Source of the DNA: Oscillatoriales cyanobacterium
GTDB lineage: Bacteria; Cyanobacteriota; Cyanobacteriia; Cyanobacteriales; Microcoleaceae
DNA: 50,225 nucleotides
Direction of reading: 5' to 3'
Assembly (NCBI GenBank): GCA_004292955.1
Contig: RDXX01000038.1
Coordinates: 1-50,225, forward strand
The notes under the pieces are model-generated. The model had not been told where the DNA came from. It saw only the letters and a program-made list of their open reading frames with translations, and ran no database searches. Below are positions 17,333 through 26,490 of this stretch, one piece after another. Each line of letters opens with the position of its first letter. Within the stretch, counting starts at the first letter, position 1. A program made the position numbers and the translations under genes.

Positions 17333-18010
17333 TTAGCTTATATTATCAGGATCTATCCCCAACTCGCGCAATCGTTCAGCTAGTCGATCGGCGCGCTGGG
17401 CTAATTCCTTCACCTGTTCTTCAGGAGTCAGATAGCGTTTGCCATCCGCATCGTACCAATACAACCATTCCCTTGTCACCCCAGAATAATTTCCCCTTTC
17501 ACAACCAATTCCCAAACCAATTTCTGGCATCCAAACAGGATTTCCTGGCTGTAACTCATACTTGCCATTGACTAACTTATGTACTTCCAAACGGGGTTTG
17601 CGGCGGCGGCGAGAAGAATAAATGACATAGTAAAGTATGCCTAAACTTTGATATTCTTCCAACTTGGCGGTATATTCGTTGCGATAAGTTGGGGAAACAA
17701 CTTCGAGGACAAAAGTTGGCATTACTTTTTCCTCCCATACCGCGTAACTGGGACGCAATTCTTCGTCATAAAACCTTTCCACACCTAAACTCAAGAAAGC
17801 ATCTGGCACAATAGCTGGTTTGTCAGGGTGATGGTAAAGACCCATATCTATGCCAAAAAACCAGTCCATGCGTTCTGCCCAAATTATGAGCAATATTGCT
17901 TTCAGCAATCCTGGTATTAATTCTTGCAGTTCGTTATCCACTGGTGTTTCATCTGAGTCTGGTAGTTCTTCTGCTGAGGGCCAGTGCTTCGGGAAGTTGT
18001 AATTTAACAT
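17333..18010 (-). CDS. Uma2-family protein (PD-(D/E)xK fold), copy 2
   Basis: A 225-residue Uma2/DUF820 protein of the longer cyanobacterial subtype that opens with LPDSDETPVDNELQ (about residues 16-29). Fold residues are visible in PAIVPDAFLSLG (about 77-88) and PTFVLEVVSPTYRNEY (about 110-125). The C-terminus after about residue 190 is a charged helix (EEQVKELAQRADRLAERLRE), probably coiled coil. I use the ATG at 18010; an in-frame TTG five codons upstream is less likely. The 240-base gap to the FAD gene holds HIP1 octamers and nothing else. It is unrelated in close sequence to the copies at 11411 and 26491. Confidence 0.85.
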   Translation of the reverse strand: MLNYNFPKHWPSAEELPDSDETPVDNELQELIPGLLKAILLIIWAERMDWFFGIDMGLYHHPDKPAIVPDAFLSLGVERFYDEELRPSYAVWEEKVMPTFVLEVVSPTYRNEYTAKLEEYQSLGILYYVIYSSRRRRKPRLEVHKLVNGKYELQPGNPVWMPEIGLGIGCERGNYSGVTREWLYWYDADGKRYLTPEEQVKELAQRADRLAERLRELGIDPDNIS

Positions 18011-18206
18011 GGCGGCTTTTCTCAAAACTCATTAATATTATAGCATTGAGTTGTTGGGTGTTCTTTTGTATTTGATTAAGAATATTATGGATCGCAAAGA
18101 CGCTAAGTAAGAAAAGGAAGAAAAGCAAGATGATAGGTAATATTGACTTATTTGATCTGAATTAATTTTTGTAAAATATCGGCCCAGAGTTGCGCGATCG
18201 ACTAAA

Positions 18207-18370
18207 CTATGTCTAAGCAGTCGGTTCTAATGGGGAACAGCCATTAGAGGAAACGGGGAAAGTTTGGTGCAAATCCAACGCTGTCCCGCAACTGTAATGA
18301 GGTTTGTAGTAAGGACTTCAGTCCTCTACCTCTCAAGTCAGAACGCCCGCCGATGTGTTGGTTCACATAG
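18207..18370 (+). ncRNA. Cobalamin riboswitch upstream of cbiMNQ
   Basis: A class I adenosylcobalamin-type riboswitch. Conserved parts in order: GGGGAAAGTTTGGTGCAAAT then CC (from about 18255), CTGTCCCGCAACTGTAA (about 18281-18297), and the 3' box AGTCAGAACGCCCGCC (about 18336-18351). A closing stem pairs CTATGT (18207-18212) with ACATAG (18365-18370). The start codon of cbiM lies 20 bases beyond, so B12 binding probably blocks translation or causes termination and shuts down cobalt import. The variable hairpin between the ACTGTAA core and the 3' box (18299-18332) is built from a dispersed palindromic repeat (separate entry and finding). Confidence 0.9.
18299..18332 (+). repeat. Dispersed palindrome forming the variable arm of the riboswitch
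   Basis: GGTTTGTAGTAAGGACTTCA and the following GTCCT (18301-18325) differ at only two of 25 positions from the repeat copy at 43234-43258. In the riboswitch it folds as a long hairpin (GAGG/CCTC base, GTAG/CTAC, AGGAC/GTCCT with a TTCA loop). Confidence 0.7.
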
Positions 18371-18390
18371 TCTCATCCGCGAGGTACTTG

Positions 18391-19149
18391 ATGAAGGCGC
18401 GAAATCGGAAATTAGTCAGCCTGGGATTGATGGCTGGCTTGAGTTGTTATCTTGTCTTGGGTTCGGCAACACCGGCCGCTGCTATGCACATTTCAGAAGG
18501 TTTTTTGCCTGTACAATGGGCTGCGTTTTGGTGGATGGTGGCTTTGCCTTTTTTTGTGTTGGGTTTGCGTGAAATTACTCGCATCACCAAAGAACACCCG
18601 GAACTTAAATTATTACTAGCTTTAGCAGGCGCATTTACTTTTGTGCTTTCTGCTTTAAAAATTCCCTCGGTAACTGGGAGTTGTTCTCACCCAACGGGTA
18701 CGGGTTTGGGTGCGATTTTGTTTGGCCCTTCGGTGATGGCGGTACTTGGTGCTTTAGTGCTGTTATTTCAATCGGTTTTGTTGGCCCACGGCGGGCTGAC
18801 AACGTTGGGCGCAAATATGTTTTCGATGGCGATTGTGGGGCCGTTTGCTGCATATTTTATCTATCAATTGTTGATGCGAACTGGTAGCCAACGGGCGGCA
18901 ATTTTTTGTGCGGCTGCGATCGCAGATTTGCTGACTTATGTGGTAACTTCTATGCAGTTAGCCTTAGCTTTTCCGGCTGCGAGTGGCGGTTTTATGGCTT
19001 CGTTTCTCAAGTTTGCTAGCATTTTTGCAATTACTCAAGTACCGCTGGCAATTAGTGAGGGATTGCTGACTGTATTGGTTTGGAATTGGCTGCATTCTTA
19101 CGGCCAACCAGAGTTGGAAATTCTGAAATTATTGAAACAGGAGTCCTAA
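18391..19149 (+). CDS. cbiM: CbiM, cobalt ECF transporter substrate-specific membrane component
   Basis: A 252-residue integral membrane protein that binds Co2+ and, with CbiN, CbiQ and the CbiO ATPase, imports cobalt for B12 synthesis. The N-terminus is a signal peptide ending ATPAAA just before MHISEGFLP. In CbiM/NikM proteins cleavage exposes this Met-His-Ile end, whose His binds the metal. About six to seven hydrophobic helices follow, with the conserved [12 protein letters not shown] and [14 protein letters not shown] loops. I start at the ATG at 18391 (GAGG upstream), because earlier in-frame starts run into the riboswitch. cbiN follows three bases after the stop. The riboswitch makes cobalt a better substrate guess than nickel. 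Confidence 0.94.
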   Translation: MKARNRKLVSLGLMAGLSCYLVLGSATPAAAMHISEGFLPVQWAAFWWMVALPFFVLGLREITRITKEHPELKLLLALAGAFTFVLSALKIPSVTGSCSHPTGTGLGAILFGPSVMAVLGALVLLFQSVLLAHGGLTTLGANMFSMAIVGPFAAYFIYQLLMRTGSQRAAIFCAAAIADLLTYVVTSMQLALAFPAASGGFMASFLKFASIFAITQVPLAISEGLLTVLVWNWLHSYGQPELEILKLLKQES

Positions 19150-19152
19150 GCC

Positions 19153-19485
19153 ATGAGTCAAAAACCGACGAAAAATCAGCAAGCTACTTCGCAACAAAAT
19201 TGGATGTTAGTAATTGCAGTTGTCGCACTTGCCGTGATTCCCCTAGTTTTTGTGCGGGGTGAATACGGCGGATCGGACGATCGCGCACAGAAAGCAATTA
19301 CCGAAATTCAACCGGGCTATGAACCTTGGTTTAATCACTTGTTTGAACCGCCTAGCGCTGAAATTGCTAGTTTATTATTTGCGACTCAAGCGGCGCTGGG
19401 GGCTGGTGCGATCGGATATGCGATCGGGCTGTATAAAGGCCGATCGCAATCTCAGAAATCTGATGATAAATCGCCGTTGGAATGA
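19153..19485 (+). CDS. cbiN: CbiN, cobalt transporter accessory subunit
   Basis: A 110-residue CbiN: two transmembrane helices (WMLVIAVVALAVIPLVFV, about residues 17-34, and LLFATQAALGAGAIGYAIG, about 75-93) flank a periplasmic loop with GEYGGSDDRAQKAI and GYEPWFNHLFEPPSAE, typical of the family. It assists CbiM in metal loading. It lies three bases after cbiM and overlaps the start of cbiQ by four bases, so the three genes are co-transcribed under the cobalamin riboswitch. Confidence 0.93.
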   Translation: MSQKPTKNQQATSQQNWMLVIAVVALAVIPLVFVRGEYGGSDDRAQKAITEIQPGYEPWFNHLFEPPSAEIASLLFATQAALGAGAIGYAIGLYKGRSQSQKSDDKSPLE

Positions 19486-20282
19486 ATCATCAGATTGATA
19501 GTCTGGCTTATACCAATCGTTTGCGTGGGTTGCCGCCAACTCACAAATTATCGTTTGCGATCGCCCTTTTGATTCTATCTCTGCTTTCTGGTGCGATCGT
19601 CCAATTGTCGATCGCCCTTTGGTTAGCAGTCTGGATCATCATCTACGCGGGCATTCCGGGGAAACTATATCTGCGGTTGTTGTCGCTACCGTTGATGTTT
19701 TTGTTGACGAGTTTGCCTGCTTTGGCGATTAATGGCATTGAGTTAAATCAAATCCAGGCAATGCAGTGGGATATTTGGCAAAGTTGGGGAATTAGCATCG
19801 GCAATTTGTATCTGTATGTGAGTCGCACCGGTTTATACCAAGTGAGTCTGTTATTTCCGCGCACCTTGGCATCGACAAGTTGTATGTACTTCATTTTGTT
19901 GACGGTGCCATTCACAGAAACCTTGCAAATCCTCAGAAAATTGCGCTTTCCGGCTTTGCTGACAGAACTTTTGTTGCTGATGTATCGGTTTATTTTTAGC
20001 TTATTGGCGATCGCAGATGAACTTTGGATCGCCCAAAACTCCCGCTGTGGCTATCGCACTTGGAAACTAGGAATGCGTAGTTTGGGCATATTAATCGGGC
20101 AATTACTTCAGCGAACTTTGGTAAACTACCGTCAAGTTTCGTTGAGTTTAGCATCGCGTGGCTTTAATGGAGAATTGCGGGTTTGGCATTCTTCTCCTTA
20201 CGAACCTTCGCGAAGATACACATTTGAAGCGGTGTTTGGTTGCACAGTTTTAACTTTGTTAAACGTGCTATTTCAAAATTAA
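19482..20282 (+). CDS. cbiQ: CbiQ, cobalt ECF transporter T component
   Basis: A 266-residue energy-coupling-factor transmembrane protein that links the CbiM/CbiN substrate unit to the CbiO ATPase. It has about five hydrophobic helices in the first 200 residues. The cytoplasmic coupling region follows, with the conserved Ser-Arg-Gly motif in SLASRGFNGE (about residues 225-234). The ATG overlaps the cbiN stop by four bases. Unusually no cbiO follows; the only candidate ATPase in the window is at 32674, about 12 kb away. Confidence 0.92.
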   Translation: MNHQIDSLAYTNRLRGLPPTHKLSFAIALLILSLLSGAIVQLSIALWLAVWIIIYAGIPGKLYLRLLSLPLMFLLTSLPALAINGIELNQIQAMQWDIWQSWGISIGNLYLYVSRTGLYQVSLLFPRTLASTSCMYFILLTVPFTETLQILRKLRFPALLTELLLLMYRFIFSLLAIADELWIAQNSRCGYRTWKLGMRSLGILIGQLLQRTLVNYRQVSLSLASRGFNGELRVWHSSPYEPSRRYTFEAVFGCTVLTLLNVLFQN

Positions 20283-20289
20283 ATTACTC

Positions 20290-20466
20290 GTTCCCAGGCA
20301 GAGCCTGGGAACGCAGATCAGGAGGCTCTGCCTCCAATTTCCCAGCTCTAAGAGCGAGGCAGAGCCTCTAGACATCGGTTCCCAGGCAGAGCCGGGGAAC
20401 CAGTCAAACAGCGAGGCAGAGCCTCTAGACATCGGTTCCCAGGCAGAGCCGGGGAACCAGTCAAAA
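20290..20466. repeat. Palindromic GC-rich repeats (TTCCCAGGCAGAGCC family)
   Basis: Interleaved palindromes of the type GTTCCCAGGCAGAGCCTGGG and GAGGCTCTGCCTC, followed by a 70-bp direct duplication starting GCGAGGCAGAGCCTCTAGAC (from about 20353 and 20411). It follows cbiQ directly and may terminate the operon. A shorter relative lies at 26314-26360. Together with the promoter module this accounts for the 313-base gap to the DUF2207 gene. Confidence 0.75.
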
Positions 20467-20488
20467 CCGATCGCACTCCCGACAAAAT

Positions 20489-20575
20489 CATATTCAAAAT
20501 ATGACTTTTATGAACATAATTCATGACTTTAATGAATTGACTCCACAAGAAACCTGTTGAATAATTGTAGTCAAC
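20489..20575 (+). promoter_or_regulatory. Promoter/operator module A (upstream of the DUF2207 gene)
   Basis: Contains, in order, a perfect inverted repeat CATATT-CAA-AATATG (20489-20503), a second inverted repeat AATTCAT-GACTTTA-ATGAATT (20518-20538), and a sigma70-like promoter TTGACT (20537-20542), 17-base spacer, AATAAT (20560-20565). The start codon is at 20596. An almost identical module lies at 21792-21881 before the second SPFH gene; conservation of spacing and of the first palindrome argues for function. Confidence 0.65.
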
Positions 20576-20595
20576 ACTTATCTTGTGGAAATCCT

Positions 20596-21690
<1,095 letters not shown>

Positions 21691-21720
21691 TATCAACAGG
21701 AGTTACGCATCACAACCAAA

Positions 21721-21783
21721 GAAACCGGGTTTTTAGCTAATCTATGGATTATAAACGAAGTCTTTCGGAAAAAACCCGGTTTC
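21721..21783. repeat. Inverted-repeat element with AAACCGGGTTTTT arms, copy 2
   Basis: Fourteen-base perfect arms (GAAACCGGGTTTTT at 21721-21734 and complement at 21770-21783). The arms match the element at 4640-4703, while the central sequence differs. It sits between the DUF2207 stop and promoter module B. Confidence 0.7.
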
Positions 21784-21791
21784 TGGCCACC

Positions 21792-21881
21792 CATATTCCA
21801 AATATGACTTTTATGAGCATAACTCATGACTTTAATGAATTGACTCCAACAGAAATCTATTGAATACTGATTGTAGTAAAC
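21792..21881 (+). promoter_or_regulatory. Promoter/operator module B (upstream of the SPFH gene)
   Basis: A duplicate of module A: CATATT-CCA-AATATG (21792-21806), a partly decayed second inverted repeat, TTGACT (21840-21845), a 17-base spacer and AATACT (21863-21868). The first palindrome keeps both arms although its spacer changed from CAA to CCA. The SPFH start codon is at 21922. Confidence 0.65.
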
Positions 21882-21921
21882 AAATTTCCCGTACCTTTTC
21901 GCTTAAAGCAGGTTAAAAACT

Positions 21922-24018
21922 ATGACTAAATCACGTTGGCTTCGCAAGCTTTTACCCTTAGCAGCATCTTTCGCAACCACGATCGCACTAGCAGGCACTT
22001 TTGCCCCACCAACTCCCGCACAAACCAATCCGCCACCTCCCCAACCCCAACCAGTCCAACCAGCGCCAGCAGAAGGGTTTACCATCCCGATTTGGATCTT
22101 TCCCGTAGGCGCAATGTTCGTTGTGTTCATGTTTATCCCCAAAATTGGTTGGACTTTGGGCTTAATTGCGATCGGCGAACGAGAAGTGGGCATTGTAGTC
22201 AAGAAGTTCTCCAGCAAAAACTTGCCATCCAGTAGATTGATTGCACTCGATGGTGAAGGAGGTTTGCAAGCAGATACCTTGCCTCCCGGCTGGCATTTTG
22301 GTTATTTTCCCTGGCAATATAGCGTTCGCAAAGAACCTGTTGTTGTAGTCCCTCAAGATGAAATTGGTTTAATTATTGCTAATGACGGAGCCACCATTCC
22401 CTCCGATCGCATTTTAGGCAAAGTCGTCGATTGCGACAACTACCAAAATGCTCGCAAATTCCTCACCGACGGTGGCGAAAAAGGACGGCAACTCGCCATC
22501 ATCACCACTGGTACTTATCGGATCAATACGGCTGTATTTGAGGTCATTACTTCAGCCAATGCTGCGGCAAAAGGTATGCAGCCATCGGAACTTCATCTAT
22601 ACAAACTTGCTCCGGATCTCGTGGGAATCGCCAACGTGCTCGACGGAGTTCCGATTGATGAAGGTGAAATCGCTGGGCCGATAATTCCCGGTCACGACAA
22701 CTTCCAAAAAGCGCAATCCTTCATCAAAGGTGGCGGGCGCAGGGGCTTGCAAGAACAGGTAATTTTATCCGGTTCTTGGAACCTGAACCCTTGGTTTGTG
22801 AAAGTTGAAGAAGTGAAAATGACCGAAGTGCCGATCGGCTATGTTGGCGTAGTCATTTCCTATGTAGGGGAATCGCACAAAGATGTCAGCGGTGTGGCTT
22901 TTACCCACGGAAATCTCGTCAACAAAGGTGATAAAGGCGTGTGGGTAGAACCGCTTTACCCAGGCAAACATCCGATCAATACAAAGGTGATGAAAGTCGA
23001 ACTTGTTCCCACTACCGATGTAGTTTTAAACTTCACAACACGGTTCAGCGGAGAACACGGCTACGACTCGAAATTAAGCGCTTTGAAATTGCTTTCTTTT
23101 GACGGATTTACCTTTGAGTTAGAAGTTTTTCAAATCATTCATATCGGTACTTTGGATGCACCGAGAGTCATTTCGCGGCAAGGTTCGATGCAAAATCTCA
23201 TCGACCAAGTGTTGCGTCCAATTGTGGGCAATTACTTTCGGAATTCGGCTCAAGAATATACGATTCTCGACTTTTTAATCGCACGCAGCGAACGCCAAGC
23301 AGAGGCCGCCGAACACGTCCGTCAAGCCTTACGTGCCTATGACGTGCAGGCTGTGGACACGCTGATCGGTTTGATTTCGCCGCCAGCAGAGTTGATGCAA
23401 ACATTGACCGATCGCAAAATTGCTCAGGAACAGGAAAAAACCTACGAAGTACAGCGGATTTCAGAGTATCAGCGTCAAGAATTGGTGCGCGCAACTGCGA
23501 TCGCCAATATTCAAAATCAGGTGGTAGCGGCGGAACAAGGGGTGAAAATTGCTCAATTGAGTGCAACTGCTGCGATCGAACACGCAAGTGGTGAAGCAGA
23601 AGGGATTCGGTTAATGGGACAAGCAAAAGCGGATGCTTATCAAGTTGGTGTTAATGCCCTCGGTACGCAGAGTTACACGCTGTTGCAATTGATGCAAGCG
23701 GTTTCGGATGGTAGCGTTCGCGTTGTTCCCGATGTCACAGTCAATGGTAACGGCGGTAGTGGGGGTTTGTTGGATGGTTTGATGGCAATGTTGCTGCGGA
23801 ATGAAACAAGTAAAAATGGAGAAAATGGAGCAGATTCGCCTGTAATTAATGTGAAGAAATCTAAGTCTGTTGTTGTGGAACCTGTGGCCGAATCACCTGT
23901 AGTAAAAGTGCATTCGGTGGAGTCGGTGGAGTCTCCTGATCGTTCACCAGTTGCTCAGTCTGTGGCTGTTGCTGAGACTGATATTGATGCAGCATTTGGT
24001 GAATTGTTAGATATTTGA
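21922..24018 (+). CDS. Flotillin-like SPFH/band 7 membrane protein (paralogue 2)
   Basis: A 698-residue paralogue of the protein at 1522-3684. It has a signal-peptide-like N-terminus ending PTPAQ (about residue 34), a Pro/Gln-rich spacer, and a transmembrane helix (IPIWIFPVGAMFVVFMFIP). The conserved block IGEREVGIVVKKF starts the SPFH region. Shared blocks with the first copy include DTLPPGWHFGYFP, GRRGLQEQV and SGSWNLNPWF. Residues about 440-610 are rich in Ala, Glu and Gln and likely coiled coil (ERQAEAAEHVRQALRAYDV). The tail is Val/Ser/Pro-rich and poorly conserved. Members of this class oligomerise on membranes; the partner is unknown. A CAGG-type ribosome site precedes the ATG, and the promoter is shared in sequence with the DUF2207 gene. 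Confidence 0.88.
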   Translation: MTKSRWLRKLLPLAASFATTIALAGTFAPPTPAQTNPPPPQPQPVQPAPAEGFTIPIWIFPVGAMFVVFMFIPKIGWTLGLIAIGEREVGIVVKKFSSKNLPSSRLIALDGEGGLQADTLPPGWHFGYFPWQYSVRKEPVVVVPQDEIGLIIANDGATIPSDRILGKVVDCDNYQNARKFLTDGGEKGRQLAIITTGTYRINTAVFEVITSANAAAKGMQPSELHLYKLAPDLVGIANVLDGVPIDEGEIAGPIIPGHDNFQKAQSFIKGGGRRGLQEQVILSGSWNLNPWFVKVEEVKMTEVPIGYVGVVISYVGESHKDVSGVAFTHGNLVNKGDKGVWVEPLYPGKHPINTKVMKVELVPTTDVVLNFTTRFSGEHGYDSKLSALKLLSFDGFTFELEVFQIIHIGTLDAPRVISRQGSMQNLIDQVLRPIVGNYFRNSAQEYTILDFLIARSERQAEAAEHVRQALRAYDVQAVDTLIGLISPPAELMQTLTDRKIAQEQEKTYEVQRISEYQRQELVRATAIANIQNQVVAAEQGVKIAQLSATAAIEHASGEAEGIRLMGQAKADAYQVGVNALGTQSYTLLQLMQAVSDGSVRVVPDVTVNGNGGSGGLLDGLMAMLLRNETSKNGENGADSPVINVKKSKSVVVEPVAESPVVKVHSVESVESPDRSPVAQSVAVAETDIDAAFGELLDI

Positions 24019-24108
24019 GTTGAGTGTAATTGGTAGAGAGGACGACTGTCCTCTCTGAAGGCTTTTTGTCTAAAACTTTACTATTTAGGGAATTAGAGGT
24101 GCAAAATT

Positions 24109-25299
24109 ATGAAGTTTATGGTTATGCAGAAATACGTGAATTTGTCAAGGTTGGTGGCGGTAGTTGCTTTTAGTGCGATCGGTTTAGGATCGTGTGGAAA
24201 TATATCTTTTCCATCAGTCGCACAGACGCAACCCGCAAACAAAACATTTGGTGATTGGTGTCGCGAAAAAGCTTCTCTGAGTCCTGAAACTAAACATACT
24301 GTTGAAGTGCTGTTGAAGGAAGCAGGGACTACTGAGTGCAATGCAGCCAATCGGAAACTTTCTAGTCTCACGCAACTCGACCTTAGCAACAATCAAATCA
24401 CTGATATCAAACCATTACAATCCTTGACTCAACTGACTTATCTCGAACTCAGCGCCAATCAAATCACTGATATCAAACCATTACAATCCTTGACTCAACT
24501 GACTTATCTCGAACTTAGATATAATAAAATTAGTGACATCAAGCCATTACAATCCTTGACTAACCTGACAAATCTCACCATCAGCGATAGTCAAATCAGT
24601 GACATCAAACCGCTAGCATCTTTGACTAACCTGACAAATCTCACCCTCAACTACAATCAAATCAGCGACATCAAACCGCTAGCATCTTTGACTAACCTGA
24701 CTGATCTCAAACTCAACAACAATAAAATCAATGACATCAAACCGCTAGCATCCTTGAGTAACCTGACTAGCCTCTACCTTGACAAAAATCAAATCAGCGA
24801 CATCAAACCGCTAGCATCTTTGACTAAACTAAGTTCTCTCACCATCGACAATAATAAAATCAGCGACATTAAACCGCTAATATCTTTAAAGGTGACGGCG
24901 TTCATTCTCAGCAACAATGAAATCAGCGATCTCAAACCACTAGCGTCTTTCACTAACGTGACTGCGCTCGCTCTCAACAACAATAAAATTAGCGATATTA
25001 AACCATTGGAATCTTTGACTAACCTGACTGAGCTCGCTCTAGACAACAATAAAATCAGGGACATTAAACCGCTGGCGTCTTTCACTAAACTAACTTTCCT
25101 CAGTATCGAGAACATTGGAATCAGGGACATCAAGCCGCTAGCATCTTTGACTAACCTGACTGCACTCAACATAAGAAATAATAAAATCAGCGATATCAAA
25201 CCGCTAGAATCGTTGACTAAGCTGACACAACTCGGACTCAGCGGAAATCCGATCGCCCCCAAAACTTGTCCTCTCAAGCCAGAGTCTATCTGCTATTAG
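24109..25299 (+). CDS. Leucine-rich-repeat lipoprotein, long copy
   Basis: A 396-residue extracytoplasmic LRR protein. The N-terminus has a signal peptide with a lipobox-like LGSC (about residue 29), so lipid anchoring is likely. A short cap follows with two Cys (FGDWCREKASLSPETKHTVE, TTECNAAN). Then come about 14 internalin-type 22-residue repeats of the pattern LTNLTxLxLxxNxISDIKPL, and a C-terminal cap GNPIAPKTCPLKPESIC with two Cys. LRR solenoids of this type bind other proteins. The ligand is unknown. The next gene is a shorter paralogue with almost the same signal peptide and both caps, so the pair arose by duplication. AGAGGTG precedes the ATG. Confidence 0.9.
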   Translation: MKFMVMQKYVNLSRLVAVVAFSAIGLGSCGNISFPSVAQTQPANKTFGDWCREKASLSPETKHTVEVLLKEAGTTECNAANRKLSSLTQLDLSNNQITDIKPLQSLTQLTYLELSANQITDIKPLQSLTQLTYLELRYNKISDIKPLQSLTNLTNLTISDSQISDIKPLASLTNLTNLTLNYNQISDIKPLASLTNLTDLKLNNNKINDIKPLASLSNLTSLYLDKNQISDIKPLASLTKLSSLTIDNNKISDIKPLISLKVTAFILSNNEISDLKPLASFTNVTALALNNNKISDIKPLESLTNLTELALDNNKIRDIKPLASFTKLTFLSIENIGIRDIKPLASLTNLTALNIRNNKISDIKPLESLTKLTQLGLSGNPIAPKTCPLKPESICY

Positions 25300-25354
25300 G
25301 AACCCTTACTTAAATAATGGTAAGACTTGACAGTTCAAAAAATATAGCTACAAG

Positions 25355-26176
25355 ATGATGACACTTACATTTGGATGCAAACACATGAATTTACCAAGGT
25401 TGATGGTGGTAGTTGCTTTTAGTGCGATCGGTTTAGGATCGTGTGGAAATATATCTTCTTTGTCAGTCGCACAGACACAACCCGCAAACAAAACATTTGG
25501 TGATTGGTGTCGCGAAAAAGCTTCTTTAAATCCAGAAACTAAACATACTGTTGAAGTGATGTTGCGGAAATCAAAGACTACTGACTGTGATGCGGCCGAT
25601 CGGAAACTTTCAAGTCTCACAAAACTCGACCTCGATAACAATGACATCAGCGATATCAAACCCTTGCAATCTTTGACTAAATTAACTGATCTAAGCCTTA
25701 GCAGAAATGACATCAGCGACATCAAACCCTTGCAATCTTTGACTAAACTAACTGATCTAGGCCTTAGCAGAAATGAAATCAGCGACATCAAATCTTTGGA
25801 ATCTTTGACTGAACTTACTGTGCTCTCCCTCGATAACAATCAAATCAGTGACATTAAACCATTACAGTCATTGACTAAGCTGAATTTTCTCACTCTCGAC
25901 AACAATCAAATCAGTGACATCAAACCGTTACAATTCTTGATTGAACTGGATTATCTCAGTCTTCGCTACAATCAAATCAGGAACATCCAACCCTTACAGT
26001 CATTGACTAAGCTGAATTTTATCGCTCTCGACAACAATCAAATCAGCGATATTAAACCCTTACAATCCTTGACTAAGCTGACTAATATCTCCCTCGGCGG
26101 AAATCCGATCGCCCCCAAAACTTGCCCTCTCAAACCAGAGTCTATCTGCAATTGGGAATTAGTACCTAAATCATAA
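25355..26176 (+). CDS. Leucine-rich-repeat lipoprotein, short copy
   Basis: A 273-residue paralogue of the preceding gene. Signal peptide and lipobox (AIGLGSCGN), the N-terminal Cys cap (FGDWCREKASLNPETKHTVE) and the C-terminal cap (GNPIAPKTCPLKPESIC) are almost identical, but only about eight 22-residue repeats remain. The difference is a whole number of 66-bp repeat units, as expected from unequal recombination between repeats. The C-terminus is extended by NWELVPKS. The ATG at 25358 aligns best with the start of the long copy. It lies 55 bases after the long copy and may be co-transcribed or have its own duplicated leader. Confidence 0.87.
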   Translation: MMTLTFGCKHMNLPRLMVVVAFSAIGLGSCGNISSLSVAQTQPANKTFGDWCREKASLNPETKHTVEVMLRKSKTTDCDAADRKLSSLTKLDLDNNDISDIKPLQSLTKLTDLSLSRNDISDIKPLQSLTKLTDLGLSRNEISDIKSLESLTELTVLSLDNNQISDIKPLQSLTKLNFLTLDNNQISDIKPLQFLIELDYLSLRYNQIRNIQPLQSLTKLNFIALDNNQISDIKPLQSLTKLTNISLGGNPIAPKTCPLKPESICNWELVPKS

Positions 26177-26211
26177 AACTTTACTGTTCTGAAAATTAGA
26201 GGCACAAAATT

Positions 26212-26301
26212 ATGACGTTTATAGTTGGACACAAACACATGAATTTGTCAAAGGCGATCGCAATTACTTGTAGTGTCCTCATCGCCCTAGCATTATTATG
26301 A
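26212..26301 (+). pseudogene. Remnant 5' end of a third LRR lipoprotein gene
   Basis: Bases 26177-26260 align with the leader and first codons of the two LRR genes: AAACTTTACT, then ATTAGAGG, an ATG, and the GGACACAAACACATGAATTT block matching the short copy. The frame gives 29 residues (MTFIVGHKHMNLSKAIAITC then SVLIALALL) and stops at 26299-26301. It keeps a hydrophobic signal-like segment but loses the lipobox and all repeats. It is most simply a truncated third copy; a tiny membrane peptide is an alternative. Confidence 0.6.
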
Positions 26302-26313
26302 ATTTGGTTTATC

Positions 26314-26360
26314 GTTCCCAGGCTCTGCCTGGGAATACCTATCTGGAGGCTAGGCCTCGA
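26314..26360. repeat. Palindromic TTCCCAGGC / CTCTGCC repeat
   Basis: TTCCCAGGCTCTGCCTGGGAA forms a short hairpin, followed by GGAGGCTAGGCCTC. Related to the array at 20290-20466. It lies in the gap between the LRR remnant and the third Uma2 gene, where nothing else is visible. Confidence 0.6.
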
Positions 26361-26490
26361 AACAATATGGTAATATCGACATTGCCGAATTATTTAAGCA
26401 GTCTAGGGTCAAATATCTATGGACTTTTACATTGAATTAGAATAATTTTTATGATAAACTGGAATCAGTCGATTAAGGAGAGAGTTGTGT

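Noticed and set aside
24789..25277. Long antisense frames across the LRR genes
   Set aside because: Repetitive codon usage of the LRRs keeps the opposite strand open; the product is low complexity and has no family.
24360..26100. CRISPR-like regular direct repeats
   Set aside because: The 66-bp period is the coding repeat of LRR proteins. There are no unique spacers between identical repeats.
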